Assembly: GCA_037200975.1 (NCBI GenBank)
Contig: JBBCGI010000001.1
Span: forward strand, 2,914,001-2,978,000
From: Pseudomonadota bacterium
GTDB lineage: Bacteria; Pseudomonadota; Gammaproteobacteria; Steroidobacterales; Steroidobacteraceae
Direction: 5' to 3'
DNA: 64,000 bases
A model generated the notes under the pieces. That model had not been told where the DNA came from, made no database searches, and saw only the letters and a program-made list of their open reading frames with translations. The stretch's first letter is position 1, and every line of letters begins with the position of its first letter. Of this stretch, positions 1-9,124 are shown in pieces. The translations under genes and the position numbers were made by a program.

Positions 1-2
1 TG

Positions 3-2279
3 CACATCGATGCGTCGTTCACGAAGCAGCTGCCGCTCAAACACGAGTACATGCAGACCTTCGTCAAGCACCAGAGCGAGTTCGGCGGTGCGAACCGCGT
101 CCTGGTCGCGCTGATCGCGCGCGACGGCAACATGTTCACGCCCGGGTTCTTCGACGCACTCAAGAAGGCCACCGACGAAGTGCTGGTCATGGACGGCATC
201 GACCGCACGCGCGTGCAGTCGCTGTTCACGCCCAACGTGCGTTACATGGAGGTCGTTGAAGGCGGCATCGACGCCGGCAACGTAGTCGACTCCGAATTCG
301 TGCCCACGCCCGAGGCGCTGGCGAAGGTGCGCGAGAACATCCTGAAGGCCGGCATCCGCGGCCGGCTGGTGGCCAACGACTTCTCGGGCGCGCTGGTGTC
401 CGCCATCGTGCTCGAGAAAGACGCGACCGGGAAGGCGATCGATCCGATCGAAGTGGCGCGCCAGCTCGAGAGCCGCGTGCGCGACCGGATCCAGGGCAAC
501 GACGTGCTGGTGCAGGCGCATCCGTCGTCGGCCACGGGCTCCGCCATCGACGTGCACATGATCGGCTTCGCGAAGGTCGTGGGCGACATCGCGGACGGCG
601 CATCCTCCGTCATCACGTTCGCGGTCGTCACGATCCTGCTGACGTTGCTGGCGGTCTGGTACTACGTGCAGTCGCTGAAAGTCGCCGTGGTGCCGATCGT
701 GTGTTCCATCGTTGCGGTCGTCTGGCAGCTCGGCACGCTGGTATTGCTGGGCTACGGGATAGATCCGCTGGGTCTGCTCGTGCCGTTCCTCATCTTCGCC
801 ATCGGCGTTTCCCACGGCGTGCAGAAGATCAGCGCCGTGAAGGAATCCGCGGTCGCCGGTCACGGCAGCGAAGAGGCCGCGCGGCTCACGTTCCGCCAGC
901 TGCTGATGCCCGCCGTCATCGCGCTGCTCGCCGATCTGATCGGCTTCGTCACCATCCTGCTGATCCCGGTGCAGGTGGTGCAGGAGATGGCCATCACGGC
1001 GAGCATCGGCGTTGCCATCGTGATCCTCACCGATCTCGTGCTGCTGCCGGTGCTGGTGTCCTGGGTCACGTGGGACGAGAAGTACCGCGCGCGCGTGGAA
1101 GTGCGCCAGGCGACGCTGGCCCGCTACTGGCAGCGGCTGGCAAAGGTCACCGAACGCAGGACCGCGCTCGGCATCATCATCGGGTCGGTGTTGTTAGGCG
1201 TGTTCGGCGTGTGGAAGGGCCGCGAGACGCCCATCGGCGATACACAATCCGGCGTGCCGGAGCTGCGCGCGGATTCGCGCTACAACCGCGACAGCAACAT
1301 CATCACCACCAAGTTCTCCATCGGCGTCGACATCCTGACCGTGATCGTGGAGACGAAGGAGCCGGCCTGCACCAGCTACGAGCTCATGTCGGCCATCGAC
1401 AATTTCTCGTGGAAGATGCGCAACGTCGACGGTGTGCAGGAAGTGGTCTCGCTGCCGCTGGTCGCCAAGATCGCCATCGCGGGCTGGAACGAGGGCAGCC
1501 TCAAGTGGCGCAACATTCCGCGCGAACCCAGCCAGCTGACGCAATCGACGCGTTACATCGAAACCAGCACCGGCCTGCTGAACGCCGATTGCAACGTGGT
1601 GCCGGTCATGTTGTTCCTGCGTGATCACAAGGCCGAGACCATCGAGCGCGTCGTGGCCGAAGTGAAAGCCTGGCGCACGCTCAACACGTTTCCGAACGCC
1701 ACCTTCAATCTCGCCACGGGCAACGTGGGCGTGATGGCGGCGACCAATGAAGAAGTGAAGGCGAAGGAATATCCGATCCTGGGCTGGGTGTTCGCCGCGG
1801 TGATCCTCATGTGCCTGCTGACGTTCCGCAGCTGGTTGGGCACGGTGCTGGTGTTCCTGCCGCTGGCGCTGGTGTCGATCCTGGTCTACGCGGTCATGGC
1901 CATCGTCGGGATCGGGCTCAAGGTGAACACGTTACCCATGGTTGCGCTGGGCGCGGGCATCGGCGTCGACTACGGCATCTATCTGTGGAGCCGCATGCAG
2001 GAATACCTGAAGGGCGGCGACAATGTGCACGACGCCTATCTCAAGACCATGCGTGTCACCGGCGCCAGCATCATCTTCACCGGCATCACGCTCGCCATCG
2101 GCGTCGTGACCTGGGTGTTCTCCCCCCTGCAGTTCCAGGCCGACATCGGCATCATGCTCACCTTCATGTTCTTCGTGAACATGCTGGGCGCCATCCTGCT
2201 GCTGCCGGCCCTCGCGACCTGGCTGGTGCCGGGTGGGGAAAGCGGGGAAAAGAAAATGGGGACATCCCTCGATTCCTAG
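3..2279 (+). CDS. RND-superfamily (MMPL/HAE3-type) exporter, 5' end outside window
   Basis: The reading frame is open to the left edge (codons from position 3 read HIDASFTKQLPLKH before the first ATG at 51), so the true start lies upstream and the first membrane helix is missing. The visible part begins in a periplasmic loop. It is followed by a helix cluster (about 185-345 counted from ATG 51, with a GVSHG motif), a second large periplasmic loop, and a second helix cluster (about 575-730, with GAGIGVDYGIYLW). This duplicated layout is typical of MMPL/hydrophobe exporters in the inner membrane, which use the proton gradient to move lipids or hydrophobic compounds. The substrate cannot be read from sequence. 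The last residues (about GESGEKKMGTSLDS) are encoded inside one arm of an inverted repeat, so the natural C-terminus was probably replaced by that repeat. Confidence 0.88.
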   Translation, partial: HIDASFTKQLPLKHEYMQTFVKHQSEFGGANRVLVALIARDGNMFTPGFFDALKKATDEVLVMDGIDRTRVQSLFTPNVRYMEVVEGGIDAGNVVDSEFVPTPEALAKVRENILKAGIRGRLVANDFSGALVSAIVLEKDATGKAIDPIEVARQLESRVRDRIQGNDVLVQAHPSSATGSAIDVHMIGFAKVVGDIADGASSVITFAVVTILLTLLAVWYYVQSLKVAVVPIVCSIVAVVWQLGTLVLLGYGIDPLGLLVPFLIFAIGVSHGVQKISAVKESAVAGHGSEEAARLTFRQLLMPAVIALLADLIGFVTILLIPVQVVQEMAITASIGVAIVILTDLVLLPVLVSWVTWDEKYRARVEVRQATLARYWQRLAKVTERRTALGIIIGSVLLGVFGVWKGRETPIGDTQSGVPELRADSRYNRDSNIITTKFSIGVDILTVIVETKEPACTSYELMSAIDNFSWKMRNVDGVQEVVSLPLVAKIAIAGWNEGSLKWRNIPREPSQLTQSTRYIETSTGLLNADCNVVPVMLFLRDHKAETIERVVAEVKAWRTLNTFPNATFNLATGNVGVMAATNEEVKAKEYPILGWVFAAVILMCLLTFRSWLGTVLVFLPLALVSILVYAVMAIVGIGLKVNTLPMVALGAGIGVDYGIYLWSRMQEYLKGGDNVHDAYLKTMRVTGASIIFTGITLAIGVVTWVFSPLQFQADIGIMLTFMFFVNMLGAILLLPALATWLVPGGESGEKKMGTSLDS

Positions 2280-2400
2280 CAAATGGGAACGCGCCTCGAA
2301 GAGGCAGGTCCCGATTTGCGCCACCGACATCGACAAACTAGCCTGCTAACTTCGAAACGAGGGATGTCCCCATTTTCTTCTCCCCACTTTCACCACCCGG
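2229..2400. repeat. 172-bp palindromic element with ~43-bp inverted arms
   Basis: The left arm (2229-2271) and right arm (2358-2400) are reverse complements over about 43 bases with three mismatches; both contain ATGGGGACATCCCTCG in opposite orientation. The interior holds a second palindrome around 2281-2317 (AAATGGGA...TCCCGATTT, with CCTCgaaGAGG at its centre). The left arm overlaps the 3' end of the exporter gene. The right arm ends 9 bases before the decarboxylase ATG. It resembles a MITE or a REP-type nested palindrome. No transposase gene is present nearby. Confidence 0.85.
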
Positions 2401-2409
2401 CACCCTCTC

Positions 2410-3846
2410 ATGACTCCCGACGAGTTTCGACGCGCCGGTCACGAGCTCATCGACTGGATCGCCGACTATCGCGAGCGGGTCGCGCGCGCGGAATATCCCG
2501 TGATGGCGCGCACCGCGCCGGGCGCGTTACGCGACGCGCTGCCCAAGAGCCCGCCGCAACTGCCGGAAGATTTCGACGCCATTCGGTGTGACCTCGACGC
2601 GTTGATCGTGCCCGCCTGCACGCATTGGCAGGATCCGCGCTTCCACGGTTACTTTCCTTCGAATGGCCTGCCAGCCGCCGTGCTCGGCGACCTGGTGAGC
2701 ACGGGATTGGGCCAGCTGGGACTGAACTGGCAGGCCAGCCCGGCGCTGACGGAGCTCGAAGAAGTATGTCTCGACTGGTGGCGCCAGATGCTGGGGCTGT
2801 CGACACAGTGGTCCGGTGTCATCCAGGACACCGCGTCCACCGCCACCTTCGTCGCGCTGGTCTGTGCTCGCGAGCGCGCCACGAACTACAGCGCGGTGCG
2901 CGGCGGGTTGCAGGGCCGGGTGGCGCCGCTCGTCGTCTACGTGTCCGCGCAGTCGCACAGCTCGGTGGAGAAGGCCGCGCTGCTCGCGGGCTTCGGCCGC
3001 GACAATGTCTGTCTCGTGCCGGTCGACGCGAACTTCGACATGGACGTCGCCGCGCTCGAGCAGGCGGTCGCGCGGGATATCGCGGCCGGGCTGCAACCCT
3101 GCGCCATCGTCGCCACCTGCGGCACCACCGCCACCACCGCTTTCGATCCGCTGGCCGCGGTCGCCGCGATCGCGACGCGCGAAAAAATCTGGCTGCACGT
3201 CGATGCCGCGATGGCCGGCTCGGCCATGATCGTCCCGGAATGCCGCGTCCTGTGGGATGGCGTCGAGGGTGCCGACTCGCTCGTGGTGAACCCGCACAAG
3301 TGGTTAGGCGTGTCGTTCGACTGTTCCACCTACTACGTGCGCGACCCGCAGTTCCTGGTGCGCGTGATGTCGACCAACCCGAGTTATCTGCAGACCGCCG
3401 CCGACGGCGTGGTGCATAACTACCGCGACTGGGGCATCCCGTTGGGCCGGCGCATGCGCGCACTCAAACTGTGGTTCGTGATTCGCGACCAGGGGGTGAC
3501 GGGCCTGCAGGCCCGGCTGCGGCGCGACCTGCGCCACGCGCAATGGCTGGCGGCCGAAGTGGCGCGCGCGCCGCACTGGAAGATCCTCGCGCCCGTGCGC
3601 CTGCAGACGCTGGTGCTGCGCCACGAACCGCCCGGCATCGACCCATCCGCGGTAGACGCACATACGCGCGCCTGGGCGCAGGCCGTCAACGATTCCGGCG
3701 AGGCCTACCTCACGCCGACGCTCCTGACGGATCGGTGGGCCGTGCGAGTCTCGTTCGGTACGGCCGCGACCGAACACGAACACGTCGTCGACCTGTGGCG
3801 ATTGATCCGGGAAAAAGCGGCCGCTGGGCCGGGAGCAGGAAAATGA
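2410..3846 (+). CDS. PLP-dependent group II (aromatic-L-amino-acid type) decarboxylase
   Basis: A 478-residue protein of the group II pyridoxal-phosphate decarboxylase family (aromatic amino acid, tyrosine or tryptophan decarboxylases). It has the characteristic HVDAAMAGSA segment (cofactor aspartate, about residue 260) and the NPHKWLGV segment, whose Lys forms the Schiff base with PLP. Length is normal for bacterial AADC proteins (about 470-490). It would convert an aromatic amino acid to its amine and CO2 in the cytoplasm; the substrate is not resolved. The start follows the right arm of the palindromic element with no strong Shine-Dalgarno sequence. The stop codon overlaps the next gene's start as ATGA, so the two are translationally coupled. 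Confidence 0.88.
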   Translation: MTPDEFRRAGHELIDWIADYRERVARAEYPVMARTAPGALRDALPKSPPQLPEDFDAIRCDLDALIVPACTHWQDPRFHGYFPSNGLPAAVLGDLVSTGLGQLGLNWQASPALTELEEVCLDWWRQMLGLSTQWSGVIQDTASTATFVALVCARERATNYSAVRGGLQGRVAPLVVYVSAQSHSSVEKAALLAGFGRDNVCLVPVDANFDMDVAALEQAVARDIAAGLQPCAIVATCGTTATTAFDPLAAVAAIATREKIWLHVDAAMAGSAMIVPECRVLWDGVEGADSLVVNPHKWLGVSFDCSTYYVRDPQFLVRVMSTNPSYLQTAADGVVHNYRDWGIPLGRRMRALKLWFVIRDQGVTGLQARLRRDLRHAQWLAAEVARAPHWKILAPVRLQTLVLRHEPPGIDPSAVDAHTRAWAQAVNDSGEAYLTPTLLTDRWAVRVSFGTAATEHEHVVDLWRLIREKAAAGPGAGK

Positions 3847-4778
3847 AAGCCCGAATCAGGGAAACATGCCTCGCCGCGATGGGATTCACTCTGAGCGCCG
3901 TGGCCGCAGCTCAGCAGCCGCCCGCCGCGCCGCCACCGGACGTGAAGATCGAAACCGTCAGCGTCGCACCCGGCATCTACATGTTGGTCGGCCGCGGCGG
4001 CAATGTCGGGCTCACCGTGGGCGCCGATGGTGCCGCCATCATCGACGACCAGTTCGCGGACATGGTGCCGAAAATCCGCGCAGCGGTGGCGCTGCTGTCG
4101 GAGCAGCCGGTGAAGTTCGTCATCAATACGCACCTGCATGGCGATCACACGGGTGGCAACGATGCGTTCGGCAAGTCGGGCGCCGTGATCATCGCGCAGG
4201 ACAACGTGCGCAAGCGCCTGTCTACCCCGCAGGTGAACGCGGCGAGCAACACGACCACCGAGGCGCGCGCCCGCGAAGCGCTGCCCGTCGTCACGTTCGC
4301 CGACAGCGCCACGCTGCACTTCAACGATGACGATCTCGAATTCACGCACCTGCCGAACGCGCACACCGAAACCGACATCGCCGTCCGCTTCCGCAAGGCC
4401 AACGTCGTGCACATGGGCGATATCTTCACCGGCGGCTTTCCGTTCATCGACGGCAGCAATGGCGGCACGTTCGATGGCTTCATCCGCGCGCACGAGACGG
4501 TGCTCGCGACCGTCGATGACGCGACGAAGATCATTCGCGGCCATGGCCCGCTCGGCAACAAGGCGGAGCTGCAGGCCTATCACGACATGCTGGTCGTGGT
4601 GCGCGACCGGGTGGCCAAACTCGTGAAGGCCGGAAAGACGCAGGAGCAGGTGGTCGAAGCGCGGCCGACGAAGGAGTTCGAGGAAAAATACGGCGGCGCG
4701 AACTTCAACGCGGCACAGTGGATAGGCCGCGCCTACGTGGACCAGAAACAGGCGCTGGAGCGGCGCAAGCAGAGGTAG
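3843..4778 (+). CDS. Periplasmic metallo-beta-lactamase-fold hydrolase
   Basis: A 311-residue MBL-fold protein. The ATG at 3843 overlaps the stop of the decarboxylase gene, and the first ~24 residues (MKARIRETCLAAMGFTLSAV..AAQ) form a Sec signal peptide. Much longer in-frame starts upstream lie inside the decarboxylase gene and are rejected. The zinc motif THLHGDHTGG (HxHxDH) sits near residue 100, and later histidines (HTETD, HMGD, RGHGP) match the remaining metal-ligand positions. Proteins of this type include quinoprotein-relay-associated hydrolases and B3-like enzymes. The coupled decarboxylase does not by itself reveal the substrate, and I do not call it an antibiotic-resistance enzyme. 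Confidence 0.82.
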   Translation: MKARIRETCLAAMGFTLSAVAAAQQPPAAPPPDVKIETVSVAPGIYMLVGRGGNVGLTVGADGAAIIDDQFADMVPKIRAAVALLSEQPVKFVINTHLHGDHTGGNDAFGKSGAVIIAQDNVRKRLSTPQVNAASNTTTEARAREALPVVTFADSATLHFNDDDLEFTHLPNAHTETDIAVRFRKANVVHMGDIFTGGFPFIDGSNGGTFDGFIRAHETVLATVDDATKIIRGHGPLGNKAELQAYHDMLVVVRDRVAKLVKAGKTQEQVVEARPTKEFEEKYGGANFNAAQWIGRAYVDQKQALERRKQR

Positions 4779-4963
4779 AAAGCGCGCGGCCGCTCCTCCA
4801 AACCCTGAAACGTGGGGAAATTGTGCATTTGTGTGGCGACATAACACGCCGCGGCACGGGCTTTTCGCATTTGGCGCCGCTTGTGTAGGTGGGAACCTAT
4901 GGACAGCGGGCGGCGTCGTAGTAACAGTGCCCACAGGTCTCATGCAGGGACTGCGAGACAGCA

Positions 4964-5443
4964 ATGAAGGATTCGAGCAATACCGCCAAGTTGTTAGACG
5001 TGCCGTACGCGCCGGAGGCCGAGGAGTACCTCGACGAGCTCGAGCGCAGCGGGCAATTCCGCGTCGGCGTCGAGGCCGAGGTGGAAGACGAGCCGGAGGT
5101 CGCGGCGCACGCCGAGTATCGCTGGGGTCGCGGCTCCGGCCATGTCGCAATCACCGACTGGTGGATCGCCGGCCGGCTCGATCTGCATGTCGGCCCCGGC
5201 ATCCAGCCCGCGGACGTGACGCTGGCGCGCATGAACGATTCGCTGGTGGTGCGCACCGCGGACGGCGTCGACCGCTTGACCATCGACAACTATCTCGGCC
5301 TCATTCCCGATGCATCCACCTTGCGCATCCTGTTCGACGACGGCGTGGATTGGGCCGGCGCGGAAGTCTTCAAGCGGATCAGCAGCTGGGTGGTGGAGCT
5401 CGACTCGACCCACGTCTCCACGCACGGCGCGCCTAACAACTGA
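4964..5443 (+). CDS. Small protein with an HCBP-related (haemolysin-type calcium-binding associated) domain
   Basis: A 159-residue acidic protein without a signal peptide. The second half (about residues 80-140: ADVTLARMNDSLVVRT, DRLTIDNYL, LRILFDDGVDW) matches the pattern of the haemolysin-type calcium-binding-related domain usually found in the C-terminal parts of large RTX exoproteins. Here it stands alone, with no RTX nonapeptides and no type I secretion genes nearby. The N-terminal half (AEEYLDELERSGQFRVGVEAEVEDEPE) is unassigned. The domain name is inferred from memory of the motif. The gene is convergent with the downstream minus-strand gene. Confidence 0.6.
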   Translation: MKDSSNTAKLLDVPYAPEAEEYLDELERSGQFRVGVEAEVEDEPEVAAHAEYRWGRGSGHVAITDWWIAGRLDLHVGPGIQPADVTLARMNDSLVVRTADGVDRLTIDNYLGLIPDASTLRILFDDGVDWAGAEVFKRISSWVVELDSTHVSTHGAPNN

Positions 5444-5458
5444 CGCGCGCCGGCGCGT

Positions 5459-6214
5459 TCAGTACGGGTCGAGGTCGAAGTACTCGAGCGGCCGGCCCGT
5501 TCCGGCGTCCACCAGCACTGTCCAGAACGCCTCGCGGTAACGCAGCGGCATCCAGCGCAACTGCGAGTCCGGCAATCCGGTCGAGGCGCGCGCGGCGGCA
5601 ATTTTTTCCTTGCCCTCCGGATGCCGCTTCTCGAGGTCGGCCAGCGGGAAGATGTGCTTCTGGATCGTGGACAGCTGCGATTCGTACGGCACGAAGAATT
5701 TCGGCCGGCTCTGCTCTTCATTGCCGTCGAGCGCCTGGAACAAAGCGTCGGTGCGTTCGGCGGGCGGGACGACCACGGCGACCAGCCTGGGTCCGGTGAG
5801 CGGCGGCGAGCGGTAGATGGGGTCGCGCGCCGCGGCGAGCTCGTCCGGGCGGATGTCCCGCGCGGTGACCACTTCGAGGCGGTCGCCGACGAACGCCACG
5901 TACACCGGGCGCGAACCGGCCACGATCCACACGCCGTACACCAGGGCCGCGATCTGGATGACACCCACCACGCAGTAGTCGAACACGAGTTTGCCGCGGC
6001 CCTTGCGGCTGTCCCAGATGACCAGCGACAGCAGCGGGCCGAGCACCAGATCGCAGCCGACCACCAGCACGAACAATTCCGCGCCGCCGATCAGCGTGTC
6101 GAACGGGTCGGGAAACCACGCGCCGAAGATGATGGCGGCGGCGCCAGCGGCGAACACCAGCGTCACCGCGAAATGGATCGCGAAGGCTCGCCACTTTTCG
6201 CGCCATGGAATCAT
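5459..6214 (-). CDS. TfpX/TfpZ-like type IV pilin accessory membrane protein
   Basis: A 251-residue protein. I place the start at 6214 (MIPWREKWRAF), where CAGGAG gives a good ribosome-binding site; the longer frame up to 6430 reads low-complexity sequence overlapping arfB. It has three to four N-terminal helices, including GGAELFVLVVGCDLVLGPLL and YCVVGVIQIAALVYGVWIV, then a soluble domain. The WFPDPFDTLIGGAEL / DLVLGPLLSLVIWDSRKGR pattern is that of TfpX/TfpZ proteins, which assist assembly or stability of type IV pilins at the inner membrane. No pilin gene lies next to it here, so its client is unknown. Confidence 0.68.
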   Translation of the reverse strand: MIPWREKWRAFAIHFAVTLVFAAGAAAIIFGAWFPDPFDTLIGGAELFVLVVGCDLVLGPLLSLVIWDSRKGRGKLVFDYCVVGVIQIAALVYGVWIVAGSRPVYVAFVGDRLEVVTARDIRPDELAAARDPIYRSPPLTGPRLVAVVVPPAERTDALFQALDGNEEQSRPKFFVPYESQLSTIQKHIFPLADLEKRHPEGKEKIAAARASTGLPDSQLRWMPLRYREAFWTVLVDAGTGRPLEYFDLDPY

Positions 6215-6233
6215 CAGCAACTCCTGCCCGGGC

Positions 6234-6659
6234 TCAATCGTCGAAGCGCACTTTGCCACGCAGGCGTTTATTTTTTTGCGAATGGGATTTCGCGTCAAGC
6301 CGCCGTTCCTTCGAAGCCCGCGTCGGCTTCGTGGCGTGGCGTTTCTTGGGGACGATGAGCGCGCGCCGGATGAGATCGAGCAGGCGCTCCTCGGCATCGC
6401 GGCGGTTCTTTTCCTGGCTGCGCGACTCACGCGCCTGGATCAGGATTTCACCCGCGTCGGTGACCCGCTGCCCCGCGAGCGCACGCAGGCGCGTCTTGAC
6501 GTCGGGTCGCAACGTCGAATTGCGGTCGAGCGCGAAGCGCAGCTGGACCGCGGTGGCCACCTTGTTGACGTTCTGCCCGCCGGGACCCGCCGAACGTATG
6601 AAGGCCACTTCCAGATCCGCGTCCGGAATTTCCAGGCCCGGCCTGACTAACAAACCCAT
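6234..6659 (-). CDS. arfB: Alternative ribosome-rescue factor ArfB (YaeJ), peptidyl-tRNA hydrolase
   Basis: A 141-residue class I release-factor-like protein. It carries the catalytic GGQ in SAGPGGQNVNKVATAV (about residues 23-38) and the basic C-terminal tail (KKRHATKPTRASKERR, then KKNKRLRGKVRF) that enters the empty mRNA channel of stalled ribosomes. It has no stop-codon recognition domain, and its length is standard for ArfB. It hydrolyses peptidyl-tRNA on ribosomes stalled without a stop codon. It lies between mscS and the TfpX-like gene on the same strand, 19 bases upstream of the latter's start. Confidence 0.93.
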   Translation of the reverse strand: MGLLVRPGLEIPDADLEVAFIRSAGPGGQNVNKVATAVQLRFALDRNSTLRPDVKTRLRALAGQRVTDAGEILIQARESRSQEKNRRDAEERLLDLIRRALIVPKKRHATKPTRASKERRLDAKSHSQKNKRLRGKVRFDD

Positions 6660-6666
6660 GTGGCGA

Positions 6667-7971
6667 CTAGCGCCGGAAGCCCGGAACGTCCGGCTCGTGC
6701 TGGATCACGCGCACTTCATGCTGCTGCACCGGGATGGTGATGCTGTGTTTCTTGAACAGGCGCCAGATCTCCCGGTTGACGTCGGAACGCACGTTGTTCA
6801 CGCCGTTCATCGGATCGCGGATCCAGAAGCGCACTTCGACGCGCATGCCGTAATTCTCGAAGCTCATGAGCCGCGAGACCGGTCCCGGATCCTTGAGGAT
6901 GCGCGGATGGTTGGCGGCCGCATCGATCAGCACCTGCAGCGCGATCTCCGGATCGTCGTTGAAGCTGATCATCACCGGCAGGCGGATGCGCACGCGCTGG
7001 TCGGAGTAGCTCCAGTTGATGACGGAGTTCGTCATCAGGTTCTGGTTGGGCACCAGCGTTTCGACGCCGTCCCGGTCGCGCACGACGATATAGCGGCCGC
7101 GCAGCTCCTGCACCCAGCCGAAGTTCTCGCTGCTCGTGCCGGTGGTGCCGGTGAAGCTGATGACGTCGCCGGGCTTGATGGATTTGTCGAGCAGCAACAC
7201 GAAGCCCGAGACGAAATTGCTGGCGATCGACTGCAGGCCGAAGCCGAGCCCCAGGCCCACCGCGCCGGTGAGCACGGTCAACGCGGTCAGGTCGACGCCG
7301 GAGGCGTTGACGCCTAACAGGACACCGAGCGCGAGCAGAGCGAAAGTCGAGAATTTCGAGATGCCGATACGCGTCGAGATCGCGATGCCCTCGAGTTTCA
7401 TCACGCGCCGTTCCACGGCGCGCGCGATCAGGCTGGTGGCGATCAGGAATCCGGCGATGACCACGACGCCCTTGAGCAGCGCCCACAGGCTGAACTCCGC
7501 CTTGCCGGGGATGAGGTCTATCTTGTCGAGCGTGTGTTCGATGGCGTTGAACCAGCCGAGGATCTGGAACGACAACGCCACCCAGATCACGAACGTGAGG
7601 CGCAGTTCCCAGGTGCGCACCCAGGTATTCGGCCCGAGCGAAATGCTCAGCAGGTGCATGGCGAAACGCACCAGGATGAGCACCGTCGCCAAGTCCTTGG
7701 CGATGTCGATGAGCGCGGTGGGCATGTCGAAGCTGGCGAACAGGGCCAACAACCCGAGCAACAGCGCCAGCGCCACGAACGAAGGCGCGAGGACCATGCC
7801 GGCGACGATCAACCGCTGCGGCCAGCGCCCGAGGTCCGCGCGCGCCGCCAACGGTCGCAACCAGTTCTTGATGTAGTGAGCGAGCCCCGATGCCAGCAAC
7901 GCCGCCATGATGATGACGATCACTTCGGCCATGATGTCGGGTGTCGTGAGCTGCTCGAAAAAATTCCTCAC
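6667..7971 (-). CDS. MscS-family mechanosensitive channel
   Basis: A 434-residue inner-membrane protein. Several N-terminal helices (about residues 12-35, 50-80, 95-115, 130-150, 175-195) precede the conserved pore-lining helix (LTALTVLTGAVGLGLGFGLQ, about residues 245-270) and the beta domain (KPGDVISF, then GRYIVVRDRDGVETLVPN). A C-terminal alpha/beta domain follows. It releases small solutes when membrane tension rises on osmotic downshift. It is larger than E. coli MscS (286 residues) because of extra N-terminal helices, closer to MscK/YbdG-type members. It is followed by arfB 7 bases downstream. Confidence 0.9.
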   Translation of the reverse strand: MRNFFEQLTTPDIMAEVIVIIMAALLASGLAHYIKNWLRPLAARADLGRWPQRLIVAGMVLAPSFVALALLLGLLALFASFDMPTALIDIAKDLATVLILVRFAMHLLSISLGPNTWVRTWELRLTFVIWVALSFQILGWFNAIEHTLDKIDLIPGKAEFSLWALLKGVVVIAGFLIATSLIARAVERRVMKLEGIAISTRIGISKFSTFALLALGVLLGVNASGVDLTALTVLTGAVGLGLGFGLQSIASNFVSGFVLLLDKSIKPGDVISFTGTTGTSSENFGWVQELRGRYIVVRDRDGVETLVPNQNLMTNSVINWSYSDQRVRIRLPVMISFNDDPEIALQVLIDAAANHPRILKDPGPVSRLMSFENYGMRVEVRFWIRDPMNGVNNVRSDVNREIWRLFKKHSITIPVQQHEVRVIQHEPDVPGFRR

Positions 7972-7993
7972 GATTGGATCCGCCGCGGCGTAC

Positions 7994-8224
7994 TCATGCG
8001 TTCAGATCGGGAATCAGCTCGCTTTCGAGCCGGGTGATCTGGTCCTTGAGGATGAGCTTGCGTTTCTTGAGGCGCTTCAGCTGCAGCTGGTCGGACTGGA
8101 AGTCGAGTGACAGTCGCGAGATCACCTCGTCGAGATCGCGGTGCGCGATGCGCAGCTCACGCAGCTTTTCAACGTTCTTGAACAGCTCGCGATCGACGTT
8201 GTCCTGATCTTCGATGTCTGTCAT
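7994..8224 (-). CDS. DUF465 / YdcH-family small coiled-coil protein
   Basis: A 76-residue, highly charged helical protein. The pattern ELRIAHRDLDEVISRL, then QLKRLKKRKLILKDQI, matches the YdcH/DUF465 family of small proteins of unknown function, common in Proteobacteria. It begins 4 bases into the end of the upstream PHP phosphatase gene (ATGA overlap), so the two are likely co-translated. Confidence 0.85.
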   Translation of the reverse strand: MTDIEDQDNVDRELFKNVEKLRELRIAHRDLDEVISRLSLDFQSDQLQLKRLKKRKLILKDQITRLESELIPDLNA

Positions 8225-9099
8225 CGCTTGAGGGGGTCGTCTTTCAAGGCGTGGCTTTTCAGGACCTGGGTGACCGGCTCGAGACCGGCGGCAAGCTTAA
8301 GCCAGCGGCCAAGGGGATTCCACGGCACGGCCGGATCGTGAAAATCCGAGCCCATCGAGGCGTGCAGCTTGAATCTCCGACATAACGAGGCGATGCGATC
8401 CGCGTCGTTCGGGCCCATGCCGGCCATGCTCGCCTCGAGGGCCCGTCCACCTTCCTGCACGAAAGCCGCGACCAGTTCGCGCATCTGCCCGGACGAGCAG
8501 CGATAACGATGCGGATGCGCGAGCACGGCAATGGCGCCGCTGTCGCGCAAAGCCGTCATGGCCGCCGCGAGCGTGGGCCATTCCGCCGGCACGTGGCCTG
8601 CCTTGTCGCGATTCAGCCAGCGATCGAAGGCTTCCTGTGTGTCCTTTGCGTGACCGCGCTCGACCAGCAGCCGTGCCAGGTGCAGGCGGGTGGGGGCGGT
8701 GGCCTGCGCTGCGATGGCGGCCAGTTCGCGGCCCGGCAGCCGGGCGCGTTTTTCGAGCCGTTCGCCGATTTCCGCGAGGCGTGCCTGGCGCCGCGCGAGC
8801 ACCGAACGCAGGTGCGATTGCAAGCCGGCGTGTGACTCCTCGAACTGCAGCCCGACGATGTGAATAGTTTGGCCGCGCCAGTGACAGGACAACTCGACAC
8901 CGGCAACGAATTCGACGCCCGCCGTGGCGCACGCAGCGCGTGCCTCCGCGAGGCCGGCGGTGGTGTCGTGATCGGTGAGCGCCAACGTGCCGACATTGCG
9001 GCCGCGCGCCCGTTCGACCAGCGCCGCCGGCGCCAGCACGCCATCGGAGTAATGGCTGTGGGTGTGGAAATCGACCAGCGGTTCGGGGGTTGAGTCCAT
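8221..9099 (-). CDS. PHP-domain phosphoesterase / 5'-3' exoribonuclease (Rnm/YciV-like)
   Basis: A 292-residue PHP-family protein. The metal-binding motifs are visible in order: DFHTHSHYSDG near the N-terminus, ALTDHDTT about 35 residues later, GVELSC, AHPHRY (about 195) and GSDFHDP (about 260). This matches YciV/Rnm proteins, described as 3',5'-nucleotide bisphosphate phosphatases and 5'-3' exoribonucleases acting on short RNAs and rRNA 5' ends. I take MDSTPEPL (9099) as the start; an in-frame ATG at 9126 would overlap the divergent gene's start. Only 25 bases separate it from divergent yrfG, so their promoters must overlap. Confidence 0.86.
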   Translation of the reverse strand: MDSTPEPLVDFHTHSHYSDGVLAPAALVERARGRNVGTLALTDHDTTAGLAEARAACATAGVEFVAGVELSCHWRGQTIHIVGLQFEESHAGLQSHLRSVLARRQARLAEIGERLEKRARLPGRELAAIAAQATAPTRLHLARLLVERGHAKDTQEAFDRWLNRDKAGHVPAEWPTLAAAMTALRDSGAIAVLAHPHRYRCSSGQMRELVAAFVQEGGRALEASMAGMGPNDADRIASLCRRFKLHASMGSDFHDPAVPWNPLGRWLKLAAGLEPVTQVLKSHALKDDPLKR

Positions 9100-9124
9100 G
9101 CGGGGGCCGTATGATACGCCCCTC

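Noticed and set aside
3471..3842. 435-residue version of the MBL-fold protein
   Set aside because: The extra N-terminus overlaps the decarboxylase gene in another frame. The ATG at 3843 gives a clear signal peptide and an ATGA overlap.
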